Below are positions 28,059 through 37,175 of a stretch of DNA of 64,000 nt, in pieces. Origin of the DNA: Flavobacteriaceae bacterium. GTDB taxonomy: Bacteria; Bacteroidota; Bacteroidia; Flavobacteriales; Flavobacteriaceae. The number at the start of each line of letters is the position of its first letter. Position 1 is the first letter of the stretch. The position numbers were made by a program, and so were the translations under genes. Under the pieces are notes generated by a model. The model saw only the letters and a list, made by a program, of their open reading frames with translations. It was not told where the DNA came from and ran no database searches. The stretch is from NCBI GenBank assembly GCA_018657955.1, contig JABHWD010000020.1, positions 256,891-320,890 of the forward strand, in the 5' to 3' direction.

Positions 28059-28361
28059 ATGTTCGAGAAACTAAAAATAAAATGGAAAATTTCATCTAAC
28101 CTTCAGTTAGTAAAGGTTTTTATAGTTTTTTCCATTACTGGATCCTTTGCAATGGTAATATCTTCCCCTATTATTGAAAATTTAGGTATAAATCCCCAAA
28201 ATCTTGATTGGTATATCTATTGGCCTGTAAGAATTATACTGATTACATTAGTCTATCAAGTTGCATTATTAATAGTTGCAGCTGTCTTTTTTGAACTAAA
28301 GTTCTTTTGGGAATTTGAAAAAAGGTTTTTGAAAAGAATCGGCTTTAAAAATCTTAAGTAA
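28059..28361 (+). CDS. DUF6787-type small membrane protein
   Basis: 100 residues with two hydrophobic segments (about 19-38 and 52-78), then an aromatic, basic tail (FFWEFEKRFLKRIGF). KWKISSNLQLVKVFIVFSITGSFA and YWPVRIILITLVYQV match a family found beside serA in flavobacteria and now called DUF6787; some databases wrongly name it prolipoprotein diacylglyceryl transferase. It begins directly at the serA stop and overlaps the convergent msrA gene by 8 bases. Function unknown. Confidence 0.78.
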   Translation: MFEKLKIKWKISSNLQLVKVFIVFSITGSFAMVISSPIIENLGINPQNLDWYIYWPVRIILITLVYQVALLIVAAVFFELKFFWEFEKRFLKRIGFKNLK

Positions 28362-28902
28362 TTTTTTTTAACATTTCTTTATATCTTTCCATAAACTTGC
28401 TGACTTTAGGAGTAATTACAAAGGAGCAATAAGACGCATTTTTATTCATGTTGTAGTAATTTTTGTGATAATCTTCAGCCTCATAGAAGACCTCTAATAT
28501 TTCAACTTCAGTAACCACTTTGTTTGTAAATTTAATGGATTTCTGAAAATCATCCATATAATCTAATATAATTTGTTTTTCTTGATCGTTACTGTAAAAA
28601 ATAGCTGATCTGTATTGTGTGCCAATATCATTTCCTTGGCGATTTAGTGTCGTAGGATCATGTGTGTTAAAGAAAATATCCACCAAAGCATCATAACCAA
28701 TTATTTCTGAATCATATTCTATCTTAATTGTTTCTGTATGACCTGTATTTCCCGTACATACTTCATCGTATGTTGGTTTAGCTGTATTTCCTCCGCAATA
28801 CCCTGGAAGAACACTAATTACTCCATTTATCCTGAGATATATTGCTTCAGTACACCAAAAGCAACCACCAGAAAAATATGCAAATTTGGATATATTATTC
28901 AT
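28354..28902 (-). CDS. msrA: Peptide methionine-S-oxide reductase MsrA
   Basis: 182 residues. GGCFWCTEA at 12-20 holds the catalytic Cys14. VLPGYCGGNTAKPTYDEVCTGNTGHTE and FFNTHDPTTLNRQGNDIGTQYRS are diagnostic, and AEDYHKNYY closes the fold. A likely recycling cysteine lies in NASYCSF near residue 157. It reduces methionine-S-sulfoxide in proteins in the cytoplasm; there is no signal peptide and no fused MsrB. Confidence 0.95.
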   Translation of the reverse strand: MNNISKFAYFSGGCFWCTEAIYLRINGVISVLPGYCGGNTAKPTYDEVCTGNTGHTETIKIEYDSEIIGYDALVDIFFNTHDPTTLNRQGNDIGTQYRSAIFYSNDQEKQIILDYMDDFQKSIKFTNKVVTEVEILEVFYEAEDYHKNYYNMNKNASYCSFVITPKVSKFMERYKEMLKKIT

Positions 28903-28982
28903 AATTTAAATTATAGATTTATGTAAGTATTCAATTATGATTATTAAATTGGTACTTTATATTAATGTAATATTAATAAATT

Positions 28983-29642
28983 ATGATTAAAGGGAGTAAT
29001 ATACATAAACACTTTAATAATCTTCATGTTTTAAAGGGGGTAAACATTAATATTAAACAAGGTGAATTTGTTTCAATTGTTGGTGATTCTGGTGCTGGAA
29101 AAACAACTCTACTCCAAATATTAGGAACATTAGACTCCCCTACTGATAATCTAAAATCTGAATTATATATTAATGATGTTGATATTAGCTCATTAAATGA
29201 AAAGGCATTAGCTAATTTTAGAAATGAAAATATTGGTTTTATTTTTCAATTCCATCAGTTGCTTCCTGAATTTACTGCGTTTGAAAATATATGTATTCCT
29301 GGTTATATTAAAAAAACTAATAATTCAGAATTAGAACAAAGAGCAATTAAGTTGATGGACTATCTAAATCTAGGCAACAAAATCAATAATAAACCTAATG
29401 AGCTTTCTGGAGGAGAGAAACAAAGAGTTGCTGTTGCTAGATCACTAATTAATAATCCTAAACTAATTTTAGCAGATGAGCCTTCAGGAAATCTAGACAG
29501 TAAGTCAGCAGATAATTTATATGATCTTTTTTTTGATATCAGAAAAAAATTTAACCACACATTCGTTATTGTAACCCATAATATTGAATTAGCAAAAAAA
29601 TCAGATCGAACTCTTGAAATCATAGATGGAATAATAAAATAA
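28983..29642 (+). CDS. lolD: ABC transporter ATP-binding protein, LolD type
   Basis: 219 residues. Walker A GDSGAGKTT (34-42), Q-loop region in GFIFQFHQLLPEFTAFEN, signature LSGGEKQRVAVAR, Walker B LILADEPSGNLDS and a switch histidine in VIVTHN. The FQFHQLLPEFTA segment and the short length are typical of LolD, the ATPase that powers release of lipoproteins from the inner membrane; a MacB-type role is the alternative. No lolC/E permease is adjacent. The gene is divergent from msrA. Confidence 0.85.
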   Translation: MIKGSNIHKHFNNLHVLKGVNINIKQGEFVSIVGDSGAGKTTLLQILGTLDSPTDNLKSELYINDVDISSLNEKALANFRNENIGFIFQFHQLLPEFTAFENICIPGYIKKTNNSELEQRAIKLMDYLNLGNKINNKPNELSGGEKQRVAVARSLINNPKLILADEPSGNLDSKSADNLYDLFFDIRKKFNHTFVIVTHNIELAKKSDRTLEIIDGIIK

Positions 29643-29688
29643 ACTTGAATAATAAATTATTACATTAGTACAAATACAAAATCATATT

Positions 29689-31188
29689 ATGAAAAAACAT
29701 ATATTATTATTTTTAGTTCTATTTGCATGTTCAGCATATGCTCAAAAAATATCAATACCAGCTGACACAATAGTTGAATCCTTTCATGAAACAACCATAA
29801 ATAATAAGCAAATTCATTATAAAGCAGAAGTTGGAACCCAGCCTGTCTGGAATCAAAGCGGTGAAGCAATTGCAACTTTGTTTTATACTTATTATAAAAG
29901 AATTGAAAAAAAGAATGAAAAAATTAATAGAGCATTAAGGCCTATAATTATCTCATTCAATGGTGGTCCTGGATCAGCGTCATTATGGATGCATATTGGT
30001 TATACTGGACCTAGAGTGTTAAAGATTGACGATGAAGGATTTCCAGTGCAACCGTATGGAATGAAAGACAATCCCAATTCCATATTAGATGTTGCTGATA
30101 TTGTTTATGTATGTCCAGTAAATACAGGATATTCAAGAATGCTTCCAAACTCAAAAGGAGAACTGCCAGATAAAAAATTATTCTTTGGAATAAATGCAGA
30201 TGTTAAATATTTAGCTACTTGGATAAATACATTTATTACAAGAAAAAACAGATGGGAGTCTCCAAAGTATATTATTGGAGAAAGCTATGGGGGGACAAGA
30301 GTTATGGGGCTTGCTCATGAATTACAAAATAGTCATTGGATGTACCTAAATGGGGTTATTATGGTATCGCCTGCAGACTATAAAGTTTATGACACAGGTG
30401 GAGCTGTGTCATCTGCAATAAACCTGCCATACTATACAGCTACTGCTTGGTATCACAAAGTTTTAAATAAACAGTTACAAGAAAGAGATTTATTAGATAT
30501 TCTTCCTGAATCTGAAGATTTTACTATAAATGAACTGTTACCTGCTATAGCAAAAGGTGGATTTATTACTGATGAAGAGAAAGATAGAGTTGTAAACAAA
30601 ATGTCTTATTATTCAGGAATAAGCACTAAAGATATAATTAGGCACAATTTAGATGTTCCTACAAATTTTTTCTGGAAAGAGCTAATTAGAGATGAAGCTG
30701 GATATACCATAGGAAGATTAGATTCAAGGTATTTAGGTTTAGATAAGATGGAAGCTGGATCAAGTCCTGATACGAGTGCTGAAATGAATGCTTGGAATCA
30801 TTCTTTCACTCCTGCTATTAACTATTATTTGAGAAATGAACTAAATTTTAGCACAGACATTAAATATAATGTCTTTGGACCTGTGCATCCTTGGGACAGA
30901 GAAAATGATAATACTAGAGATAACTTGAGAGAGGCAATGGCACAAAATTCATACTTAAAAGTCTTAATTCAGTCAGGGTATTATGATGGCGCAACTACAT
31001 ATTTCCAAGCTAAATATACAATGTGGCAAGTTGATCCAAGTGGAAAGATGAAAGATCGATTTACTTTTAAAGGATACAGAAGTGGGCATATGATGTACCT
31101 AAGATCAGAAGATTTAAAATCCTCTAACCAAGATTTAAGAAATTTCATTAAGAACTCACTAACTGAAGGTAAAGCTGCCAAATACTAG
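29689..31188 (+). CDS. Secreted S10 serine carboxypeptidase
   Basis: 499 residues. Signal peptide (about 1-18, cleaved near SAYAQ). FNGGPGSASLW (90-100) forms the oxyanion region, Ser199 in GESYGGTR is the nucleophile, an aspartate in QSGYYDGATT near 430 and a histidine in GYRSGHMMYLR near 465 complete the triad. S10 enzymes remove C-terminal residues from peptides, usually at acid pH in eukaryotes. Here it should work in the periplasm on imported peptides. The next gene starts 3 bases later, so the two are co-transcribed. Confidence 0.92.
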   Translation: MKKHILLFLVLFACSAYAQKISIPADTIVESFHETTINNKQIHYKAEVGTQPVWNQSGEAIATLFYTYYKRIEKKNEKINRALRPIIISFNGGPGSASLWMHIGYTGPRVLKIDDEGFPVQPYGMKDNPNSILDVADIVYVCPVNTGYSRMLPNSKGELPDKKLFFGINADVKYLATWINTFITRKNRWESPKYIIGESYGGTRVMGLAHELQNSHWMYLNGVIMVSPADYKVYDTGGAVSSAINLPYYTATAWYHKVLNKQLQERDLLDILPESEDFTINELLPAIAKGGFITDEEKDRVVNKMSYYSGISTKDIIRHNLDVPTNFFWKELIRDEAGYTIGRLDSRYLGLDKMEAGSSPDTSAEMNAWNHSFTPAINYYLRNELNFSTDIKYNVFGPVHPWDRENDNTRDNLREAMAQNSYLKVLIQSGYYDGATTYFQAKYTMWQVDPSGKMKDRFTFKGYRSGHMMYLRSEDLKSSNQDLRNFIKNSLTEGKAAKY

Positions 31189-31191
31189 TAG

Positions 31192-32418
31192 ATGAAAAAA
31201 ATTATTTTAGTTTCTCTTCTTTTTATTTTTACTAATAGCTGTAATGATATAAGCTATATTAAGTTCATTAAAACTAATTTTTCTGAGGAGTCATCTGAAC
31301 CAAATTTACACACATCTGATTCTGGAGAAATATACTTAAGCTATATATCTTCAAATTTAAATAGCAATGAAAGTAAGCTTTTTTATAGTTTGTTTGATTT
31401 TTCTAATGATTCATGGGGAGAATCTAATCTTATTGTAAAATCATCAAAAATGTTTGTTAACTGGGCTGATTTTCCAAAAATTACTGCGAATGAATTAAAT
31501 GGAATCAGTGCACATTATTTAGAAATGAGCAGTGATGAGAAATACTCGTATGACATTAAAGTTGTTAATTCTAAAAATAAGGGAAATACCTGGAGTATTC
31601 CATTAAAACTTCATAGTGATAATACTAAAACTGAACATGGATTTGTTTCAACAATTACCCATAATAATCATTTTCTATCTACATACTTAGATGGCAGACA
31701 AAATGAATTATCAAAAAATGATAAATCTATAAAACCGCAAATGACTCTTAGGGGGACAAGCTATAATATTGATGGAGAGATATTAGAAGATCAATTAATT
31801 GACAATAGAGTTTGTGACTGCTGTCAAACTGACTTAGCAATTACAAAAAATGGGAAGTCTATTGTTGTATACAGGGATAGATCTAGAAATGAAGTAAGAG
31901 ATATTTATTACTCATATAAAGACAAAAATACTTGGAGCAATCCAATTAGTATTTTTAATGATAACTGGGTGATATCTGGATGTCCTGTTAATGGCCCCGC
32001 AATTTCAACATTTAACAATACTTCTGCTGTTGTTTGGTACACCTTCTCTAATAATAATAATCAATTAAAAATTGCCTTTTCTAATGATATCTCTAGTGGA
32101 TTTGATATACCTATAATAATTAATGCTAATGATCCAATTGGAAGAGTTGATATTGAGTTATTAGACGGTGAGACAGCTTTAATAAGTTATATGGATAACA
32201 TAGATGGAAATACTTTCGTTAAACTTCACATGGTAAATAGTTCAGGAAATCAGAATAAATTATTAATAATTGATGAATCTTCTGAAAATAGATCTTCTGG
32301 TTTTCCTGTAATCACATTGGATAAAGAAAAAAATAAAACAATTATTGCTTGGACCGAAAACAAAGAAAAATTTAAAATAAAAACTGCACTAGTGGATAAT
32401 TTGTTTTTTTATAAATAA
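31192..32418 (+). CDS. Sialidase-like beta-propeller lipoprotein
   Basis: 408 residues. Lipobox at Cys17 (FTNSC). The body is a run of beta-strand repeats with bladed-propeller features (GNTWSIPLKLHSD, DKNTWSNPISIF, KTIIAWTENKEKFKIKTA), resembling the exo-sialidase/BNR fold. A cluster RVCDCCQTDLAI near the middle contains three cysteines and may bind metal or form disulfides. No complete sialidase catalytic set is obvious, so a binding protein is as likely as an enzyme. It directly follows the S10 peptidase. Confidence 0.65.
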   Translation: MKKIILVSLLFIFTNSCNDISYIKFIKTNFSEESSEPNLHTSDSGEIYLSYISSNLNSNESKLFYSLFDFSNDSWGESNLIVKSSKMFVNWADFPKITANELNGISAHYLEMSSDEKYSYDIKVVNSKNKGNTWSIPLKLHSDNTKTEHGFVSTITHNNHFLSTYLDGRQNELSKNDKSIKPQMTLRGTSYNIDGEILEDQLIDNRVCDCCQTDLAITKNGKSIVVYRDRSRNEVRDIYYSYKDKNTWSNPISIFNDNWVISGCPVNGPAISTFNNTSAVVWYTFSNNNNQLKIAFSNDISSGFDIPIIINANDPIGRVDIELLDGETALISYMDNIDGNTFVKLHMVNSSGNQNKLLIIDESSENRSSGFPVITLDKEKNKTIIAWTENKEKFKIKTALVDNLFFYK

Positions 32419-32490
32419 TAGATTTATAAAATAGAAATGGTTTTATTATTTTTGTCAAAATTTATTTCATTTAATTATATAATATTATAA

Positions 32491-33747
32491 ATGAATTTAC
32501 TTATCAAATCAGCTACTATAATTGATAAAAAAAGTGAATTTCATAATTCCAAAGTTGACATACTAATTGAAAACAATATTATAACTAATATTGATAAAAA
32601 ATTATTCAATCCAAAGAACTATCCAGAGATATCATTAAATAACTTGCATGTGTCAAAAGGTTGGTTTGATTATAGTGTTTGTTTTGGCGAACCTGGATAT
32701 GAAGAAAGAGAAACAATTTTAAATGGAATTAAAGTAGCTGCAAAATCTGGTTTTACAACCATTGGATTACAGCCAAACACCTGCCCTATTATTGAAAAAA
32801 ATACTGAAATAGAGTACTTAAATTCTTTAACTAAAGACTCAGTTGTAAATGTCTTTCCAATTGGAGCTTTGACTAAAAATTCTGCAGGAAATGAATTATC
32901 TGAAATTTTTGATATGAAAAATTCTGGAGCAATTGCTTTTAACGACTATAAAAGACCTGTCTCCAATCCAAATGTCCTTAAATTAGCATTAGAATATACT
33001 TCTGCATCTAATACTCCTGTTTTCTCCTATCCTCAAGACGATGAAATTGCACAAGACGGAGTAATGAATGAAGGCTTAATTAGCACATCACTAGGATTAA
33101 ATGGCATACCATCAATTGCTGAGGAAATTAATATTGCTAGAGATTTATCAATCTTGGAATATACTGAAGGTAATTTACATATACCTACAATATCATCTGC
33201 TAAGTCAGTTGAATTAATTAGAAAAGCTAAGGCTAAGAAGTTAAATATTTCATGTAGTGTAGCAATACATAATTTGTTCTTTTTAGATGAAAGGATCCAA
33301 AATTTTGACACTAATTTTAAAGTTAAGCCGCCTCTTAGAACATCAGACGATATTAATGCACTAATTACCGGTTTAAAGGATGGTACAATAGATATGATTA
33401 CTTCTGATCATAACCCATTAAATATTGAACTTAAAAATATTGAATTTGATAATGCAGATTATGGAACTATTGGTTTAGAATCTGCTTTTGGGGCATTAAA
33501 TATGTTATTTCCAATAAAAACTACGATCAACCTTCTTACCAGAGGAAAAAAAATATTCAGCATAGATGATAATGACTCTATTAAAATTGGAGAAACTGCT
33601 AATTTAACTCTTTTCAATCCTCTTTCAGAATATATATTTAATGAAGAAAATATTTTATCAACATCAAAAAATTCAATATTTATAGGCTCTAAATTAAAAG
33701 GAAAAGTGTATGGGGTTATAAATAATGGCTTTATAGAATTAGTTTGA
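32491..33747 (+). CDS. Dihydroorotase homologue lacking usual metal ligands
   Basis: 418 residues, amidohydrolase fold. Overall order matches dihydroorotase: SKGWFDYSVCFGEPGYEERETI, GFTTIGLQPNTCP, VMNEG, HIPTISSAKSVELI, TSDHNPLN, and a closing ANLTLFNP. The canonical DxHxHxREPG reads D60-Y-S62-V-C64-F-G66-E-P-G, so both metal-binding histidines and the substrate arginine are changed; a later metal-ligand histidine also reads Tyr in FSYPQDDEIA. Later residues (HIPT, TSDHNP) are kept. Similar changes occur in other flavobacterial homologues as I recall. It may be a structural or altered-substrate relative. It overlaps the esterase gene by one base. Confidence 0.8.
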   Translation: MNLLIKSATIIDKKSEFHNSKVDILIENNIITNIDKKLFNPKNYPEISLNNLHVSKGWFDYSVCFGEPGYEERETILNGIKVAAKSGFTTIGLQPNTCPIIEKNTEIEYLNSLTKDSVVNVFPIGALTKNSAGNELSEIFDMKNSGAIAFNDYKRPVSNPNVLKLALEYTSASNTPVFSYPQDDEIAQDGVMNEGLISTSLGLNGIPSIAEEINIARDLSILEYTEGNLHIPTISSAKSVELIRKAKAKKLNISCSVAIHNLFFLDERIQNFDTNFKVKPPLRTSDDINALITGLKDGTIDMITSDHNPLNIELKNIEFDNADYGTIGLESAFGALNMLFPIKTTINLLTRGKKIFSIDDNDSIKIGETANLTLFNPLSEYIFNEENILSTSKNSIFIGSKLKGKVYGVINNGFIELV

Positions 33748-34403
33748 TGAGTGATAAATTCTTTTTTGAGTTTAATTTTAGAGATTCAAATGATAGCAAT
33801 GAATTATCTCCTTTAGTTATAATGCTTCATGGTTATGGCAGCAATGAAGACGACTTGTTTTCTTTTGCAAATCATATGCCTGTAAATTATAAAATAATTT
33901 CATTAAGAGCTCCTTATTCTCTTCCTTATGGGGGCTATTCATGGTATGATATTAATATGAATGAAAATATGAATATAAAAATAGATATAGATCAAGCAAA
34001 ATCCTCTATTTCTAAAATAGAAGATTTTGTAAAAAATAAATTACCACAAAAATATTCATTTAACAGAGAAAAAATCTGTTTGATTGGCTTTAGTCAAGGA
34101 ACCGTACTAAGCTATGCTTTATCATTAAATAATCCTGCTTTATTTAAAAATGTTATAGCATTAAGCGGTATGATAAATATGGAATTAATTGCTAAAAATG
34201 ACAAGGATTATCCAAATCTTAATTACTTCTGCTCTCATGGGATACAAGATCAAGTAATTCCGGTTAATTACTCTAGAGAATCTGTTGATTGGTTAAAATC
34301 TAAGAGTATTAATCATGTTTACAAAGAATATGACATGGCTCACAGTGTAAGTCAAGAAAATTTCTTTGATCTTTTAGAATGGATGAAATTTAATATTAAA
34401 TAG
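33747..34403 (+). CDS. Phospholipase/carboxylesterase-type alpha/beta hydrolase
   Basis: 218 residues from ATG 33747, which overlaps the preceding TGA by one base (TGATG). LHGYGSNEDDL is the oxyanion region, Ser116 in GFSQGT the nucleophile, and the acid and histidine lie in CSHGIQDQVIP and YDMAHSV. This is the small esterase family that includes YpfH and Pseudomonas carboxylesterase. Substrate unknown; cytoplasmic. It converges on the metallo-beta-lactamase-fold gene with an 8-base overlap. Confidence 0.88.
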   Translation: MSDKFFFEFNFRDSNDSNELSPLVIMLHGYGSNEDDLFSFANHMPVNYKIISLRAPYSLPYGGYSWYDINMNENMNIKIDIDQAKSSISKIEDFVKNKLPQKYSFNREKICLIGFSQGTVLSYALSLNNPALFKNVIALSGMINMELIAKNDKDYPNLNYFCSHGIQDQVIPVNYSRESVDWLKSKSINHVYKEYDMAHSVSQENFFDLLEWMKFNIK

Positions 34404-35154
34404 TTATTTCTAAACCATCATAGGCTAAAAATACATTCTCAGGCAAAATCTTCTGAACTTCATCATGAAATCCAAGCATATGGCTAATATGAGTTAAATA
34501 TGCTTTTTTAGGTTTTACTATTTTAATAAATTCTAATGCTTGCTCTAAATTAAAATGGGAATAGTGCTGTTCTATTCTTAGAGCATTTACTACAAGTACA
34601 TCTAGATTATTTAATTTATTGATTTCTTTATCTTCAATAGTCTTGACATCTGTTAGGTATGCAAATTTCTCAAATCTATAACCAAAAATTTGTAAATCTC
34701 TATGAAGTGCGTCTATGGGAATGATTTCCTTGTTATTAATATTAAAATTAGAAGAAATTATATTTTCAATCACCTTAGGTGAGCCAGGATAACTGTAATT
34801 CTCATCAAAAATATAGTAAAACCTTTTTTTGAGTTCATTTAAGACTCTTTTATGTGCATATATTGGTATTTTACCTTGGTTAAAGAAAAATGGTCTTATA
34901 TCATCTAATCCTGCCACATGATCGCTATGTTCGTGAGTGTAAATAATTGCATCTATTTTACTACAATTTGAATTTAACATTTGTGTTCTAAAGTCTGGAC
35001 CACAATCAATAACAAAATTGTAATTATCCCAATTTATTAACACTGATGATCTTAAGCGCCTATCCTTTATATTGTTACTTTTGCATACAGGGTGATCACT
35101 TCCAATTATAGGGATACCCTGTGAAGTTCCAGTCCCTAAAAATGTAACTTTCAT
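34396..35154 (-). CDS. Metallo-beta-lactamase-fold hydrolase, PhnP-like
   Basis: 252 residues. FLGTGTSQGIPIIGSDHPVC at the N-terminus and the dizinc motif THEHSDHVAGLDD (73-85) place it among PhnP/RNase Z-like phosphodiesterases. CGPDFRTQML and a closing LTHISHMLG supply further ligands. PhnP cleaves cyclic phosphates, but no phn genes are near; cyclic nucleotide or tRNA-type substrates are other options. Flavobacteria usually carry it as a lone gene. Confidence 0.88.
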   Translation of the reverse strand: MKVTFLGTGTSQGIPIIGSDHPVCKSNNIKDRRLRSSVLINWDNYNFVIDCGPDFRTQMLNSNCSKIDAIIYTHEHSDHVAGLDDIRPFFFNQGKIPIYAHKRVLNELKKRFYYIFDENYSYPGSPKVIENIISSNFNINNKEIIPIDALHRDLQIFGYRFEKFAYLTDVKTIEDKEINKLNNLDVLVVNALRIEQHYSHFNLEQALEFIKIVKPKKAYLTHISHMLGFHDEVQKILPENVFLAYDGLEITI

Positions 35155-35244
35155 TATAAATGAATTATAATCAAAAATAAGCTATTTTTTTTCTTTAAAC
35201 CGATAGTAATTTAATAACTTTGCATTAGGTAAAAACAACATTTA

Positions 35245-36681
35245 ATGGATGATATAATTCATAATGGTGATCCAATGCTTGATTCAGTTCCTACAATCAA
35301 GCAAAAAGCATTAAAAATTAATCTTAACGAAAATATTTATGGCACCTTTGCTGAAATTGGTGCCGGCCAAGAAACTGTTAGACAATTCTTTAGAGTTGGT
35401 GGAGCATCTGGCACAATTGCAAAATCTTTATCTGCCTATGACAAAGATTTTAGTGATGCAATCTATGGAGTTGAAGATGATAAGAGATATGTTACTGAAA
35501 ATCGTCTTAAAAAAATGCTTGCTCAGGAAACTGATTTAATTGAGAAAAGGATAACTAGAGGAAAGCACTCTAGTAAAATGTTCTTTTGCTATGCAAATAC
35601 TGTAGCTACAATAGACTTTGCTAAAAAATTTAAAGGTCATGGATGGGTAGGTGTAAGATTTCAAATCGATCCAAAGGATGATTATAACGAAATCATTTTA
35701 CATGTAAGGTTTAAAGAGAATATTGCACGACAACAACAAGAAACTTTGGGGCTTTTAGGAACTAATTTAATTTATAGTGCATTCTACAAATATCATACTC
35801 CCAAAAAAATCATACAATATCTCTATGATAATTTAGAAGAAGGTCAATTAGAAATAGATACTATAAGTTTTTCTGGTCCTGTTTTTAAGAGTGTAGATAA
35901 TAGGCTTATGAATCTTGAATTAGTTAAAAATGGTCTAACTGAAGCTGTAATGTTTGGCCCTGATGGAAGTAATTTACTTCCAGCAGCTGCACTTTACAAA
36001 AAGAATATTTTAGCCCTAAGAGGAAGGTTTAGACCCGTAACTAAGGTTAATGAAGATATGTATGTACAATCCTTAAAGCTATTTATACAAGAAAAAAAGG
36101 TAGAAAAAAATAATACAATCGTCATATTTGAAATTACGCTTGCAGATTTAGAAAATAAAGGTGAGATTGATGAGAAAGATTTTATGGACAGAGCTAGGCT
36201 TTTAGCTTCATTGGGTGAAACTGTCTTAATTTCAAATTATAAAGAATATTATAGGCTAGTAGAATATTTTTCAATGTATACTGATAAAAAAATTGGTCTT
36301 TGTATGGGTGTTAACAATCTTATTGAGATCTTTGATCCAAAATACTATATAAAACTTAGCGGAGGTATTTTAGAAGCATTTGGAAAGTTATTTTTTAAAA
36401 AACTCAAAGTATACCTTTACCCTGTAATTTCTGAAGATGGAGAAATAATTACAAGCGAAAACCTTAAGGTTCATCCTAGAATAAAAGAGCTTTATAAGTT
36501 CTCTAAATTTAATGGAAAAGTTGTTGATGTAAAGAAATATAATATTGATTCATTAAAAATACATTCACACGAAGTATTGAAAGATATCCAAAATAATAGT
36601 ACTGGATGGGAACAATTGCTTCCCAAATCTGTAGCATCAAAGATTAAAAAACAAAAACTATTTGGATATAAGGGTAATTAA
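35245..36681 (+). CDS. Conserved protein of unknown function, about 480 residues
   Basis: 478 residues, no signal peptide or membrane segment. Clear blocks are IKQKALKINLNENIYGTFAEIGAGQE, ANTVATIDFAKKFKGHGWVG, LGLLGTNLIYSAFYKY, FGPDGSNLLPAAALYKKNILALRGRFRPVT and a C-terminal LKVHPRIKELYKFSKFNGKVVD. I recognise it as a protein found widely in Bacteroidota, labelled inconsistently (nicotinate-nucleotide adenylyltransferase, TonB-dependent receptor); neither name fits what is seen. The FAEIGAGQET start recalls nucleotide-binding loops but is not a Walker motif. A TAACTTTG promoter element lies upstream at 35215-35222. Function unknown. Confidence 0.75.
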   Translation: MDDIIHNGDPMLDSVPTIKQKALKINLNENIYGTFAEIGAGQETVRQFFRVGGASGTIAKSLSAYDKDFSDAIYGVEDDKRYVTENRLKKMLAQETDLIEKRITRGKHSSKMFFCYANTVATIDFAKKFKGHGWVGVRFQIDPKDDYNEIILHVRFKENIARQQQETLGLLGTNLIYSAFYKYHTPKKIIQYLYDNLEEGQLEIDTISFSGPVFKSVDNRLMNLELVKNGLTEAVMFGPDGSNLLPAAALYKKNILALRGRFRPVTKVNEDMYVQSLKLFIQEKKVEKNNTIVIFEITLADLENKGEIDEKDFMDRARLLASLGETVLISNYKEYYRLVEYFSMYTDKKIGLCMGVNNLIEIFDPKYYIKLSGGILEAFGKLFFKKLKVYLYPVISEDGEIITSENLKVHPRIKELYKFSKFNGKVVDVKKYNIDSLKIHSHEVLKDIQNNSTGWEQLLPKSVASKIKKQKLFGYKGN

Positions 36682-36682
36682 T

Positions 36683-37132
36683 CTAAAAAATCTGATTAGT
36701 ATGATCTTTGGTTTTTACTTTATCTATAATATTAATAATAATTCCTTTTTCATCAATAATAAAAGTAGTTCTTAATATCCCCATGTACTCCCTACCCATA
36801 AATTTTTTTAAGCCCCATACTCCATAAGAATTAATTATTTTCTTTTCAACATCACATAGTAGTTTGTAAGGAAAATTGAATTTTTTCTTGAAATTATTTT
36901 GCTTATTCTGATCGTCTGAACTAACCCCTAGCACATCATAACCAGATGAAATAAATTTCTCATAATTATCACTGAGATTACATGCTTGAGCAGTACATCC
37001 TGGTGTATTTGCTTTAGGATAGAAAAAAATAATCAATTTTTTTCCTTTATAATCTGTTAGTTTAATTATATCTCCACTATTATCTATACATTCAAAATCC
37101 GGTGCATTATCTCCAATTTTTAATAATTTCAT
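36683..37132 (-). CDS. bcp: Thioredoxin-dependent peroxiredoxin, Bcp/PrxQ type
   Basis: 149 residues. Peroxidatic Cys46 in TPGCTAQAC with the resolving Cys51 five residues later is the PrxQ pattern. FFYPKANTPGC and the preceding IGDNAPDFEC are typical. It reduces peroxides with thioredoxin. It converges with the unknown gene ending at 36681 and is divergent from nth with a 43-base gap. Confidence 0.94.
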   Translation of the reverse strand: MKLLKIGDNAPDFECIDNSGDIIKLTDYKGKKLIIFFYPKANTPGCTAQACNLSDNYEKFISSGYDVLGVSSDDQNKQNNFKKKFNFPYKLLCDVEKKIINSYGVWGLKKFMGREYMGILRTTFIIDEKGIIINIIDKVKTKDHTNQIF

Positions 37133-37175
37133 ATTTATTATATTTATAATTCCTATATCTTACAAATATAATCTA

